A program made the translations under genes and the position numbers. The notes beneath the pieces were generated by a model. It did not search any database. It saw nothing but the letters and a program-made list of their open reading frames with translations, and was not told the origin of the DNA. This document shows positions 1 to 13,688 of a stretch of 42,002 bases of DNA, piece after piece. Numbering within the stretch: the first letter of the stretch is position 1; every line of letters begins with the position of its first letter. The stretch spans positions 1 through 42,002 of the forward strand of contig JAJYHY010000021.1 in NCBI GenBank assembly GCA_021784555.1. The letters are read 5' to 3'. The DNA comes from a bacterium. GTDB lineage: Bacteria > Verrucomicrobiota > Verrucomicrobiia > Limisphaerales > UBA8199.

Positions 1-260
1 CAATAAAATGCGCGGCCGCGTATTTTACTGTCGCGGCAAGGAGGGATTCTCGGACTCCAGGCACTCGCAGTTTCATCGCGAGCACGGCCCTCAGACGTCC
101 AACCGTGGATGCCCCCGTCGTACCCGGCCAAGCAGGCTCGCCAGCAAAGGGCGCGACAATTAAATGCGCGGCCGCGTATTTTAGTGTCGCGGCAAGGAGG
201 GATTCTCGGACTCCAGGCATTCGCAGTTTCATCGCGAGCACGGCCCTCAGACATCCAACC
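1..260. repeat. 156-bp-period direct repeat (two copies, first cut by window edge)
   Basis: Bases 1-104 recur at 157-260 with only a few mismatches (for example ACTG/AGTG, GCACTC/GCATTC and CAGACGTCC/CAGACATCC). The 52 bases at 105-156 complete the first unit and are not repeated after 260. The period is 156 bp. More copies may lie to the left of the window. I see no gene in it, and its open frames have no recognisable protein features. Confidence 0.85.
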
Positions 261-413
261 GGGAAAACAACGTCGCAATGCCCCAGAACCTCTGCTTGAA
301 GGGATAGTCCTACCCCAGAATTATCGCCGAAATGTCAATTATTATTACCCACAGGTGGTGTTTGCCGTGGAGTTGCTCGCCAGCAAGAAAGCTGTCGCCC
401 AGAGCGAACACGG

Positions 414-815
414 TCAGCGCACCCTGGCAAGTGCGGCCTCCATCGAGCGGTCCGCCTCGGCTTCTTCCGCAATCGCTTCTATCGTGTCTTCGCCCACCTC
501 GGGCACGCCGCTAAAGCGTACGGTGTAAACGAATGCATTTGGACGAGGTATGAACTTGTGCCATTCACTCTCCGCCAGTTCCTGCTTTTTCCGCGAAACC
601 AAATCATAAACGCGGCTCAGCACCGGGCCGTGCTTCATGGCCACAACGGGGTCGCCAGTGACTGGCCTTCCAAATCGGATGAGCGCCTCCCGGTCAACCA
701 GACAGAGCAGCTTCATCAGCGCGAGGTAATTCATTTCCCCTCCGCCAAGCTGGCTGAGCCGACTAGCCGCTTGAGCGGCCTTTCGCTCATTAAAGCTGAA
801 CTCAATGGGTCTCAT
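414..815 (-). CDS. Panacea (SocA-like, former DUF4065) domain protein, probably C-terminally truncated
   Basis: 133 residues. The first ~75 match the Panacea/SocA-like pattern: an N-terminal helix with KAAQAASRL, then MNYLALMKLLCLVDREAL, then the GDPVVAMKHGPVLSRVYDLV block. Panacea domains are known as antitoxin or adaptor modules of type II toxin-antitoxin systems (family knowledge). After the core the protein turns into an acidic tail, EDTIEAIAEEAEADRS, and stops. The usual C-terminal part of the family is not recognisable, so the gene may be truncated near the repeat at 1-260. The ATG at 815 starts directly before conserved sequence. A decayed reading frame lies just upstream at 846-971 where a toxin partner would be expected. 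Confidence 0.7.
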   Translation of the reverse strand: MRPIEFSFNERKAAQAASRLSQLGGGEMNYLALMKLLCLVDREALIRFGRPVTGDPVVAMKHGPVLSRVYDLVSRKKQELAESEWHKFIPRPNAFVYTVRFSGVPEVGEDTIEAIAEEAEADRSMEAALARVR

Positions 816-845
816 AGCGTTTGCGCTGCGCGCTTTGCAAATAAC

Positions 846-971
846 CTACCACATTCCGAACCCGTCCGGCTTTATCCGCTCCCGAACCTCGTCCAAATCA
901 TCTCTCATGTCCGGCAAAACATACCTCGCCGTGTGGCGTGCGTCATCAAAGTTTTTCGAGCCCTCCAGGAA
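846..971 (-). pseudogene. C-terminal remnant of an unrecognised protein upstream of the Panacea gene
   Basis: On the minus strand an open stretch bounded by an in-frame TGA (972-974) and a TAG (846-848) reads like protein: KNFDDARHTARYVL, then PDMRDDLDEVRERIKPDG. It lacks a start codon and any upstream continuation. It ends 30 nt before the Panacea start on the same strand, so it could be the remains of a partner gene. I do not recognise the family. Low confidence because it is short. Confidence 0.3.
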
Positions 972-1097
972 TCAGCGAGACCGTTCTCGCCTCTGTTCGG
1001 TCCCGCTCCCGCTCCGGAGGGGCGTGCCGGCCTGTCGCCGCCCTCCACGTGCGCCGGTCAAGCTGCGCCTATCGCGAAAAATCCTCAAAAAAGGGGG

Positions 1098-1136
1098 TTG
1101 ACAGCTTTCAAGGTATTTGTCATAGTGTCCTATGAC
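1098..1136 (+). promoter_or_regulatory. Sigma-70-type promoter with overlapping GntR/YtrA operator-like palindrome
   Basis: TTGACA at 1098-1103 (perfect -35) is followed after 17 bp by CATAGT at 1121-1126 as a -10. A perfect 7-bp inverted repeat, GTCATAG / CTATGAC, lies at 1119-1125 and 1130-1136 around TGTC, covering the -10. YtrA-subfamily GntR regulators bind such palindromes at their own promoters (family knowledge), so autorepression of the operon starting at 1159 is likely. The rest of the gap 816-1158 shows only the gene remnant at 846-971. Confidence 0.7.
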
Positions 1137-1158
1137 ATATTGAAGATCGAAGACCACT

Positions 1159-1572
1159 ATGCTCATCCAGCTTAACTTCAAATCCGGCAAACCGGTCTAT
1201 CTCCAGTTGGTTGACCAGGTCAAGGCCGCCGCCGCTTCCGGGGCGCTGCGGACGGGAGAGGCCCTGCCCCCCATTCGCCCGCTGGCCGAGGAGTTGCGCA
1301 TCAACCGGAACACCGTCGCCAAGGCCTACGCCGAATTGGAATCCCAGGGCGTGATCGAAACCCTCGTCGGGCGCGGCAGCTTTCTCAAGGAGAACAACTC
1401 GCCTCTTAAGAAGCAGGTGCGCCTCAAGATGCTGGCCGAGGAAATCGACGCGGCCATTGTCCAGGCCCACCATCTTCAGGTCAACCATGAGGAATTCATG
1501 GGGTTGGTGAAGGAGCGGTTGGGGGTCTTCGAGCAGCAAAACAAGGCCCGCGAGGCCAAACCAAAGGAATGA
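1159..1572 (+). CDS. GntR-family transcriptional regulator, YtrA subfamily
   Basis: 137 residues: an N-terminal winged helix-turn-helix of GntR type (PVYLQLVDQVKAAAASGAL, then LPPIRPLAEELRINRNTVAKAYAELESQGVIET and the wing GRGSFL), followed by a short helical tail of about 50 residues and no large effector domain. This is the YtrA layout. Such regulators normally repress the ABC transporter operon they lead. Its TGA overlaps the ATG of the ATPase gene (ATGA at 1569-1572), so the two are translationally coupled. The operator-like palindrome at 1119-1136 sits at its own promoter. The inducing signal cannot be read from the sequence. Confidence 0.9.
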   Translation: MLIQLNFKSGKPVYLQLVDQVKAAAASGALRTGEALPPIRPLAEELRINRNTVAKAYAELESQGVIETLVGRGSFLKENNSPLKKQVRLKMLAEEIDAAIVQAHHLQVNHEEFMGLVKERLGVFEQQNKAREAKPKE

Positions 1573-2465
1573 ACATGAACCCGGAACCATCGGTAATCGA
1601 AATCAACCACCTGGTGCGCAAATTCGGCCGCACCGACGCCGTCAATGACCTGAGCCTGCGAGTCCGGCCCGGGCAATGTTACGGCTTCTTTGGCCGGAAC
1701 GGCGCGGGAAAGACCACCACCATTAAATGCTTGTTGAACCTGCTCCGGCCAACGTCCGGGGTTGTGCGCGTCTTTGGCCTGGACCCCCGGCGGGACGAGG
1801 TGGGAGTCAAATCGCGCCTGGCTTATGTGCCGGATTACGTGGCGTTCTATCCCTGGATGAACGTGCGGCAGGTTCTGGATTATCTTGCCTCATTTCGTCA
1901 GCGCTGGAACCTCAAGATGCAAGCGGACCTGCTCCGCCAATTCCGCCTGGACGAACGGAAACAGACAAACGCCCTCTCCCGGGGCCAGCGAACCCAACTG
2001 GCGCTCATCGGGGCGATTTGCGCCGAACCGGACCTCCTGCTCCTGGACGAGCCGACCTCCGGCTTGGACCCGATCGTCCGGCGCGAGTTTATCGAGACGG
2101 TCATCGGCGCCTACCAGGAGGCCGATCCGGCGAACCGGACCGTGTTCGTCTCCACGCATCTTATCAGCGAGTTCGAGGGACTCATCGACGAGTTCACCAT
2201 CATCGAGGAGGGACGCGAGACCATGACCTTGAACGCCGACGAGGCGCGCTCCCGCTACAAGAAGATCCGAGCCCGATTCGCGTCCCCGCCACCCGCCGCG
2301 GAGTTTCCTGAAGCCAAACACATCCGCCGCGCGGGCCGGGAACTGGAGTTGACCGTAAATGGCCGCTCGGAGGAAGTCCTGGGGCGGCTCAAGTCGCTTT
2401 CGCCCGAGGCGATCACGACCGAGGCCCTGACCCTGGAGGAAATCTTCGTGGCGGCGCTCAAATGA
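1569..2465 (+). CDS. ABC transporter ATP-binding protein
   Basis: 298 residues with all nucleotide-binding motifs: Walker A GRNGAGKTT (about 42-50), signature LSRGQ (136-140), Walker B DLLLLDEP (155-162), D-loop SGLD and H-loop His197 in STHLISE. The C-terminal third (about 230-298) is the accessory region common in ABC-2 type exporters. It is the cytoplasmic motor for the membrane protein encoded just downstream. The start at 1569 overlaps the regulator's stop codon; a second ATG two codons later is an alternative. The substrate is unknown; YtrA-linked ABC systems respond to envelope stress or antibiotics in some Firmicutes, but that cannot be transferred here. Confidence 0.93.
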   Translation: MNMNPEPSVIEINHLVRKFGRTDAVNDLSLRVRPGQCYGFFGRNGAGKTTTIKCLLNLLRPTSGVVRVFGLDPRRDEVGVKSRLAYVPDYVAFYPWMNVRQVLDYLASFRQRWNLKMQADLLRQFRLDERKQTNALSRGQRTQLALIGAICAEPDLLLLDEPTSGLDPIVRREFIETVIGAYQEADPANRTVFVSTHLISEFEGLIDEFTIIEEGRETMTLNADEARSRYKKIRARFASPPPAAEFPEAKHIRRAGRELELTVNGRSEEVLGRLKSLSPEAITTEALTLEEIFVAALK

Positions 2466-2475
2466 GGAGGCCAAT

Positions 2476-4005
2476 ATGCACACGCGGCTGATCAAAGAAA
2501 CCAGGGACCTGCTGCCGGTCGTTGCCGGAGCCGTGCTCCTTACGGTCCTGCCTTATGTAATGTGGCGGAATGCGGCGGCGAATTATGGGCCGGTCATATT
2601 CGCCCTGCCATGTGTCATACTTGCGGGGGTGTCCTTCGGTGGTGAACTTCAGCATCGGACACTCCCTTTGCTGTTGTCTCAGCCCGTTTCGCGCTCGCTA
2701 ATTTGGCTGGAGAAGATGCTGGTGCTGGGCGCGGCCCTCGCCGTCTGCACCGGCGTGGCGTGGACGGGTTTCGGTCTCATTAGATGGTGGCCTCTCCCTA
2801 ACCCCGGCATCTGGTACTGCCGGTACCTCGCCCTGATTTCCCTGTGCGCCTGGTGCGGGACGCCCTGGTTCACCTTGGTAACCCGGAGCGGTATTGCGGG
2901 AGTGGTCTTTGGGCTGGCGGCGCCCGCGGGCTTGACCGGGTTGAGCGTACTGGCGGCGGACCGATGGCTCCATTACGAAATGCTGGGGACGGAGGGTCTG
3001 TACCTGAAGTGGCTTGTGAGCGGGCTGCTCCTGATCTACTGCGCCGTAACCCTGGCCTTGGGCTACTTCAAATTCAGGCAACTCGAAATCACCGACGGCG
3101 AATCGGCCGACATGGTATTGCCGGAGGCGGTCGAGGCCGCCCTGGCGGGCGCCCTGGGCCGAATTGCCTCAAAGTTTAGCCGCCCTGTCGGGAGCCTGGC
3201 AGGCAAGGAGTTGCGGCTTCAGCAGGCCAGCTTTTTTATCATGGCGGTGTTCTGCCTGCTGGCGGTCATCGGCGCCGGCCTTTACCTCGTCCGCCCGGAG
3301 TGGGGCGAGATGGTCATGGGCGGGGATTTCGCGGTCTATGTGCTGCTGATTCCCCTGGTGGTGGGCGCGCTGGCGGTGGCCGAGGAACGGGCACTAAGGA
3401 TTGCCGATTGGCACTTCACCCTCCCACCCTCCGCCTGGCGGCAGTGGTTCGTCAAGATACGGGTGGCGTTTTCTACCAGCCTGATTCTGGGACTGGTGCT
3501 TCCGGCTTTGCTCGTTTTCTGCGGCAGGGCGGTGCTGTGGCTGTATGGTCTGTGGCTGCATGGTGTGGGGCAGCACGGCGCCCCGGCTCAAACTCCGGGC
3601 TGGGGGATATTCGTGGAGCTGGCGGTTCTCTCCGTGCTCTGGCAGGCATGCGTGACCAGCATCGCCGTCTATACCGGTTCCTTTTCCACCAGCGTCCTGC
3701 GAGCGATCCTCGCCGGATGCCTCATCATTCCCATCGCCGTCGGCTGGATCTGGCTTGTCCCTGGATTGGCCTATGCCATCAGCAACGCGGGACTGAGCGG
3801 GTTTGTGGGCGTGGTGCTCGCGCTGGTGCTCCTCGGCTTCACGCAGTGGTTTGCGTGGCGGAACTTCTGCCAGCGCAATCCTCCGACCCGCGCCGTCGTA
3901 GGCCAACTCGTGCGGCTAGGCTGTTACGGAATAGGATTCGTGTTCGTGCTCGTCTGCCTCGTGCTGCTGTTCAAGTCGCCGATCGTGAGCGTTTTGGCGC
4001 GGTAG
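2476..4005 (+). CDS. ABC transporter permease (ABC-2-like), about 12 membrane segments
   Basis: 509 residues, mostly hydrophobic, in two halves of roughly six helices each: about 13-200, then a cytosolic linker with the charged/alanine-rich stretch near 210-245, then about 250-505. The motif GELQHRTLPLLLSQPVSRS near residue 55-73 is the typical cytoplasmic loop of ABC-2 exporters. A strong Shine-Dalgarno, GAGGAGG at 2464-2470, overlaps the stop codon of the ATPase gene and lies 5 nt before the ATG, so all three genes form one operon. It should sit in the inner membrane with the ATPase. Substrate unknown. Confidence 0.85.
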   Translation: MHTRLIKETRDLLPVVAGAVLLTVLPYVMWRNAAANYGPVIFALPCVILAGVSFGGELQHRTLPLLLSQPVSRSLIWLEKMLVLGAALAVCTGVAWTGFGLIRWWPLPNPGIWYCRYLALISLCAWCGTPWFTLVTRSGIAGVVFGLAAPAGLTGLSVLAADRWLHYEMLGTEGLYLKWLVSGLLLIYCAVTLALGYFKFRQLEITDGESADMVLPEAVEAALAGALGRIASKFSRPVGSLAGKELRLQQASFFIMAVFCLLAVIGAGLYLVRPEWGEMVMGGDFAVYVLLIPLVVGALAVAEERALRIADWHFTLPPSAWRQWFVKIRVAFSTSLILGLVLPALLVFCGRAVLWLYGLWLHGVGQHGAPAQTPGWGIFVELAVLSVLWQACVTSIAVYTGSFSTSVLRAILAGCLIIPIAVGWIWLVPGLAYAISNAGLSGFVGVVLALVLLGFTQWFAWRNFCQRNPPTRAVVGQLVRLGCYGIGFVFVLVCLVLLFKSPIVSVLAR

Positions 4006-4031
4006 CGGTCGCCGCGCTGGGCGTACGACAG

Positions 4032-4071
4032 AATTCTTCGCGCGGCTCAAAAACAAAGGCAACGAAGAATT
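4032..4071. promoter_or_regulatory. Perfect 9-bp inverted repeat upstream of decarboxylase
   Basis: AATTCTTCG at 4032-4040 and CGAAGAATT at 4063-4071, separated by 22 bp. It lies between the ABC operon and the decarboxylase promoter. It could be a regulator binding site or an mRNA hairpin. There is no following T-tract, so it is not an obvious intrinsic terminator. Confidence 0.4.
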
Positions 4072-4111
4072 GTGTCTTGCGCCCCGCCGCGCTCCAGCGG
4101 TGTTGAGTTCC

Positions 4112-4140
4112 TTGCCGATAGCGCCGCAACCGGGTATAAA
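4112..4140 (+). promoter_or_regulatory. Sigma-70-like promoter for the decarboxylase gene
   Basis: TTGCCG at 4112-4117 and TATAAA at 4135-4140 are separated by 17 bp. The transcript would start about 25 nt before the ATG at 4173. Confidence 0.5.
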
Positions 4141-4172
4141 GCTCTTCGCGACAAAACTCGCATGCCAACGAC

Positions 4173-5315
4173 ATGACCACCAAGCAACTCCAGGCCATCG
4201 CCCGCGAGCATGGCACGCCCGTTGTGGTAATTGACCACGATCGACTTCGCGCCAATTACGCCGCCTTCAAGAGGCATCTGCCCAAAGTCCAGGCCTATTA
4301 CGCCGTCAAGGCCAACGCCGAGCCGGCCATTGTCCGCACGCTTTACCGGGCGGGCGCCAGCTTCGACGTTGCCTCCTTGCCGGAATTCATGCTCGTTTAT
4401 GAGAACATCAAGGGCTTGCCTCCGGGGCAGCAGCAGGATTTCATCTGGGACAAGATCATCTATGCCAACCCGATCAAACCCAAGGAAACGCTCCAGGCTC
4501 TTGACCGGTATAAACCGCTGGTCACCTACGACAATTTGGCCGAACTGGGCAAGATCCGGCAGTATGCCCCCCATGCGGGTGTCGTGTTGCGACTGCGCGT
4601 GCCCAACACCGGCTCCATGGTCGAACTCTCCTCCAAGTTCGGCTGCGCCCCCGGCGAGGCGGTCGATCTGATCAACGCCGCCTTCGACATGGGACTGGTG
4701 GCGGAGGGACTGAGCTTCCACGTCGGCAGCCAATGCACCAACTTCCAGAATTTCGTCCAGGCGCTGGAGATCGCCTCCGCCGTCATGCGCGAGGCCCAGT
4801 CGCGCGGACACGAACTCAAGATCCTGGACATCGGCGGCGGCTTTCCGGCCCCTTACGACAAGCATGTCAAGCCCTTCAGCCTGCTGGCCAGGAAGATTAA
4901 CGCCGAAATCGATCGGCTCTTTCCCGCTGAACTTCAGATCATTGCCGAGCCGGGCCGGTTTCTCGTAGCCACCGCCGCAACCTCAATTGCCCGAGTCGTT
5001 GGGAAAGCCATCCGTGACGGCAAGCCCTGCTACTACATCGACGATAGCGTTTACCACACCTTCAGCGGCATCATTTTCGACCACTGCCAGTATCACTTGA
5101 AGTCCCTCAAGAAGGGAAACACGGAAATCTGCGCGGTGTTTGGCCAGACTTGCGATGCTCTCGACACAATATCACTTTCCGAAGAGTTGCCCGCCCTGGA
5201 AATTGACGATCTCGTCTATTCAGAGAACATCGGGGCTTACAGCAACGCCTCCGCCACCTGGTTCAACGGCTTTCCCCCGGCGAAGGTGGTGCATGTCAAC
5301 GCGGACGGCGCGTAG
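4173..5315 (+). CDS. PLP-dependent (fold III) ornithine-type decarboxylase
   Basis: 380 residues. Alanine-racemase-fold decarboxylase with the PLP lysine in YYAVKAN (Lys46), the HVGSQC motif (183-188), the glycine-rich phosphate loop DIGGGF (219-224), EPGR (259-262), the active-site Cys-Asp pair GQTCDALD (Cys327) and the closing GAYSNASATWFNGF. The last two motifs are those of eukaryotic-type ornithine decarboxylases, rather than diaminopimelate or arginine decarboxylases. The expected reaction is ornithine (possibly also lysine) to putrescine (cadaverine) plus CO2, the first step of polyamine synthesis, in the cytosol as a dimer. It stands alone downstream of its own promoter. Substrate choice is inferred from motifs only. 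Confidence 0.85.
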   Translation: MTTKQLQAIAREHGTPVVVIDHDRLRANYAAFKRHLPKVQAYYAVKANAEPAIVRTLYRAGASFDVASLPEFMLVYENIKGLPPGQQQDFIWDKIIYANPIKPKETLQALDRYKPLVTYDNLAELGKIRQYAPHAGVVLRLRVPNTGSMVELSSKFGCAPGEAVDLINAAFDMGLVAEGLSFHVGSQCTNFQNFVQALEIASAVMREAQSRGHELKILDIGGGFPAPYDKHVKPFSLLARKINAEIDRLFPAELQIIAEPGRFLVATAATSIARVVGKAIRDGKPCYYIDDSVYHTFSGIIFDHCQYHLKSLKKGNTEICAVFGQTCDALDTISLSEELPALEIDDLVYSENIGAYSNASATWFNGFPPAKVVHVNADGA

Positions 5316-5439
5316 CTCAGGCATCAGCCGCCCGACCCTCTATAAGTCGATGGAGAAGCTTCGCCCCTGACTCACGACTTTGCCCCCAACCGTTCAATTA
5401 CATGCGTGTCTGCCGCGTCGTGTCTGCTCGCGCAACGGG

Positions 5440-10564
<5,125 letters not shown>

Positions 10565-10590
10565 CAGGGCGCTAGACAGTCAAGCGCGCA

Positions 10591-10700
10591 GGGTGTGATT
10601 AAATGTGCCGGGCACGGAAGGCGCCGGGGTCAGTCCTGCACCTTTTTCCGCCGCTTCCCTTCCTTCACCGCGGAAAAAGTGAGGACTGACGCCGGGCGAA
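10591..10700 (-). mobile_element. Degenerate MITE-like hairpin repeat, copy 1
   Basis: The reverse complement of the 132-bp element at 22161-22292 aligns here from GGGTGTGATT (10591) through GGGGTCAGTCCTGCACC and CGGAAAAAGTGAGGACTGAC to about 10697. The far terminal arm has decayed, so no target duplication can be seen. It sits directly upstream of the GH52 gene, in the region where its promoter would be. It can fold by pairing GTCAGTCCT with AGGACTGAC. Confidence 0.8.
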
Positions 10701-10758
10701 CAACACCAGGACCTGGCGACCCTATGGAATAGCCGCCACAGAGCGGAAAGTGGTGTTT

Positions 10759-11412
10759 TTATTTGCTGTTGGAGACGGCCGCCCGGAAGGTCCGGTGGGC
10801 CCGTTGCCAGGACCGAATGGCCACACATCGCTCCAGCAAGGCGAGGTCCAGGCCCGGAAGAAGCCGGCTGGAGGGCGAGGCCTCGTAATGGCCCGAGCGG
10901 CTCAGCACGAATATCTCGAGCCGGTTGCGGCGCCAGAGCCAGACCTCGGGCACGGCGAACCGCTGATAGACCTCCAGCTTCTTGATTCCCCCGCTGCTCA
11001 GCGCGATTTCCAGCACCAAATCGGGAAACTTTTTTTCTCCACGAATGCACCAGGACTCGTCGGGCTCCGCTCCGGCGGCCTTTAAGGCCCGGCGCATCGT
11101 CGCTTGGCCCCGCGGCATGATCTCGATCTCCTTCTCCTCGAAATAAACCGCCAAAAGATCGCCCAGCCATTTCTTAACCCGTTCGTGTTCTTCTGAGGTG
11201 CTCATGATTTCAAGCTCGCCGTCCAGGTAATACAACCGCGGGCCCGGACGGTCATCGCCCAGCCTTTTGTCAAAGGCCAGATAACTCTCCCACGAAATGC
11301 CGGAATAGACGACCCGCTCCTCGGGTTCAGTGCCATCGGGGAGCCGCTCCGGTCGGAGCAATTCCTCCACCGCGTTCCGTTGCTCTTCAAGCGTCAGCGC
11401 CGGTGCAATCAT
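10759..11412 (-). CDS. Uma2-family (DUF820) putative endonuclease domain protein
   Basis: 217 residues. It contains the Uma2 core: LYYLDGELEIMSTSEEHERVKKWLGDLLAVYFEE, then FPDLVLEIALSSGGIKKLEVYQRFAVPEVWLW. Conserved acidic residues of the PD-(D/E)XK-like fold are present (Asp/Glu in DGELE, PDLVLE and the following KKLEVY lysines). Uma2 proteins are very numerous in cyanobacteria, planctomycetes and verrucomicrobia and their role is unproven. Its ATG overlaps the stop of the RelE-like gene (ATGA across 11412-11409), so the two are co-translated. The C-terminal ~40 residues are basic and variable. Confidence 0.85.
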   Translation of the reverse strand: MIAPALTLEEQRNAVEELLRPERLPDGTEPEERVVYSGISWESYLAFDKRLGDDRPGPRLYYLDGELEIMSTSEEHERVKKWLGDLLAVYFEEKEIEIMPRGQATMRRALKAAGAEPDESWCIRGEKKFPDLVLEIALSSGGIKKLEVYQRFAVPEVWLWRRNRLEIFVLSRSGHYEASPSSRLLPGLDLALLERCVAIRSWQRAHRTFRAAVSNSK

Positions 11413-11702
11413 AACGGCAAAATAGGCTCCCGCCGCGTCAGTGGCAAGGCTGGAGGCCGCAGGCGCGGCACACGCCTCAAGGGCTGGCTGTCCTTGTGCT
11501 CCATGAAGAAAAGGAAGACGACGCGAAGGCCATTTGAAATCCGGAACTCAAAGGCATTGTCCCGCAAGTGACGCAGGCCCAACCCGGCGTGGTGATGCGG
11601 TTGGCCAAAGACGCCCAGAACCTGCACGAGGCGCTCGTTGATCGCCTCCAACTCCGCCTCGCTATGCCGCTGGCGGGCCTGTGTGGCGGTCACGGTCGTC
11701 AT
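11409..11702 (-). CDS. Small RelE/ParE-superfamily-like protein
   Basis: 97 residues. The middle part, LVQVLGVFGQPHHHAGLGLRHLRDNAFEFRISNGLRVVFLF, resembles the HigB/RelE pattern in which a short helix pair is followed by GLGxRxLRxxxYExR and a core strand. The expected final strand and C-terminal catalytic region is replaced by a proline/arginine-rich tail, PLRRVPRLRPPALPLTRREP, so the protein may be frameshifted or inactive. It overlaps the downstream Uma2 gene by 4 nt. The family call rests on motif similarity only. Confidence 0.45.
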   Translation of the reverse strand: MTTVTATQARQRHSEAELEAINERLVQVLGVFGQPHHHAGLGLRHLRDNAFEFRISNGLRVVFLFFMEHKDSQPLRRVPRLRPPALPLTRREPILPL

Positions 11703-11752
11703 ACAGGCATTATGCGGTCACCCATCCGCGAGGCAAGCAGCGAGATTTTTTC

Positions 11753-11780
11753 CTGTAACCTTTTGCCCGAATTCCTGATA
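11753..11780 (+). promoter_or_regulatory. CTGTAACCTTT element, copy 1 (diverged)
   Basis: CTGTAACCTTTTGCCCGA followed by ATTCCTGATA: a diverged copy of the dispersed element found at 11848, 26448, 30765, 31615 and 33930. It lies 95 bp before the next copy and does not immediately precede a gene. Confidence 0.55.
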
Positions 11781-11847
11781 CATGACCGTGCTCGCCCCGC
11801 GGCGAAGCCCTCGGAAAGGGGGCAGGAACGATGAGGATCCAATTCGT

Positions 11848-11877
11848 CTGTAACCTTTCACCCGATTTCCTGATTAC
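11848..11877 (+). promoter_or_regulatory. CTGTAACCTTT element, copy 2, ahead of sigma-kinase ruin
   Basis: CTGTAACCTTTCACCCGATT followed by TCCTGATTAC, with the shared upstream tract GGAACGATGAGGATCC. It is a candidate ECF-type promoter (TGTAAC as -35, inferred). The first part of the downstream leader (ATGATGGCCGTTATGGTGTC, from 11884) is retained and then jumps directly into sigma-factor coding sequence near 11905. Confidence 0.6.
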
Positions 11878-11883
11878 TACTCG

Positions 11884-12167
11884 ATGATGGCCGTTATGGT
11901 GTCGGCAAGCTCTGACTCGCCCCAGGCCAGGGCGGCGCTGGAGACTCTATGCCGCACCTATTGGTATCCCCTCTATGCTTACATCCGGCACGAGGGCCGC
12001 AGCGCCGCCGATGCACAGGACCTGACTCAAGAGTTCTTCGCCCGACTGCTGGCGCGCAACTCCCTTGCCCGGGTCGATCCTCACAAAGGCAAGTTCCGCT
12101 CTTTCCTCCTGGCTTCGTTGCGCCATTTCCTCTCGGACCAGCGGGACAGGGATCGCGCCGCCAAGCG

Positions 12168-12174
<7 letters not shown>
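11884..12174 (+). pseudogene. Truncated ECF sigma factor (region 2 only)
   Basis: The frame encodes ALETLCRTYWYPLYAYIRHE then AQDLTQEFFARLLARNS and FRSFLLASLRHFLSDQRDRD, clearly homologous to region 2 of the sigma factors at 15579 and 21388. The first ~20 native codons (the TTHWSVVLAA segment) are missing. Instead the frame begins with the sequence of the dispersed leader, MMAVMVSAS. The frame ends after AKRG, and region 4 is gone because a deletion fuses the sequence to the middle of a kinase gene. It cannot make a working sigma factor. Confidence 0.85.
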
Positions 12175-13280
<1,106 letters not shown>

Positions 13281-13284
13281 TAAC

Positions 13285-13482
13285 TCATTGCGGTTCGCCC
13301 GGCGGAGGAATCTCCAGAGCCCGGCAGATCTTCCGCACGAGCAAGCCGGCAATTTCGGCGTGGCGCGGAACTGGTTCCCGGCGACCGGTGGCGGGATTCC
13401 AGTAAATGGAATGCGCACTCCCCTCCCGCTTCAGGGGGCGTCCCTGCGCTTGCAAGTAGCGAATGAACTCGCGCCGTTTCAC
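13285..13482 (-). CDS. hicA: HicA-family toxin (mRNA interferase)
   Basis: 65 residues with the dsRBD-like HicA pattern: MKRREFIRYLQAQGRPLKRE, then the catalytic-histidine motif GSAHSIYWNP and the ending PRHAEIAGLLVRKICRALEI. HicA toxins cleave mRNA and are neutralised by HicB. The start codon overlaps the end of the upstream hicB (4 nt, 13479-13482). The gene lies exactly at the broken end of the WD40 remnant, so it arrived with, or marks, a rearrangement. Confidence 0.8.
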   Translation of the reverse strand: MKRREFIRYLQAQGRPLKREGSAHSIYWNPATGRREPVPRHAEIAGLLVRKICRALEIPPPGEPQ

Positions 13483-13688
13483 GCGAGGTCAAAAATCTCC
13501 GCGTCACGGCTCAACTCTTGCGCCGCGTCTTCACGACGATCCTCCAAGAGCAGCAGGACTGCCTCTTTGAGACTCTGAAGGCACTCTTCCCTCGTGCGAC
13601 CCTGACCGTTAGCCTCCGGCACCTCCTGGCAAAAGCCGACGTACCACTCGCCGTCCTTGTGAATCTCAGCCGTCAACTTCAGTTCCAT
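13479..13688 (-). CDS. hicB: HicB-family antitoxin
   Basis: 69 residues: MELKLTAEIHKDGEWYVGFC then QEVPEANGQGRTREECLQSLKEAVLLLLEDR, the partially degraded RNase H-like HicB fold. The C-terminal ~15 residues are acidic and no separate DNA-binding domain is present, so this is the short form. It is first in the minus-strand hicBA pair and overlaps hicA. The following gap 13689-13984 shows no gene that I can support. Confidence 0.8.
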   Translation of the reverse strand: MELKLTAEIHKDGEWYVGFCQEVPEANGQGRTREECLQSLKEAVLLLLEDRREDAAQELSRDAEIFDLA

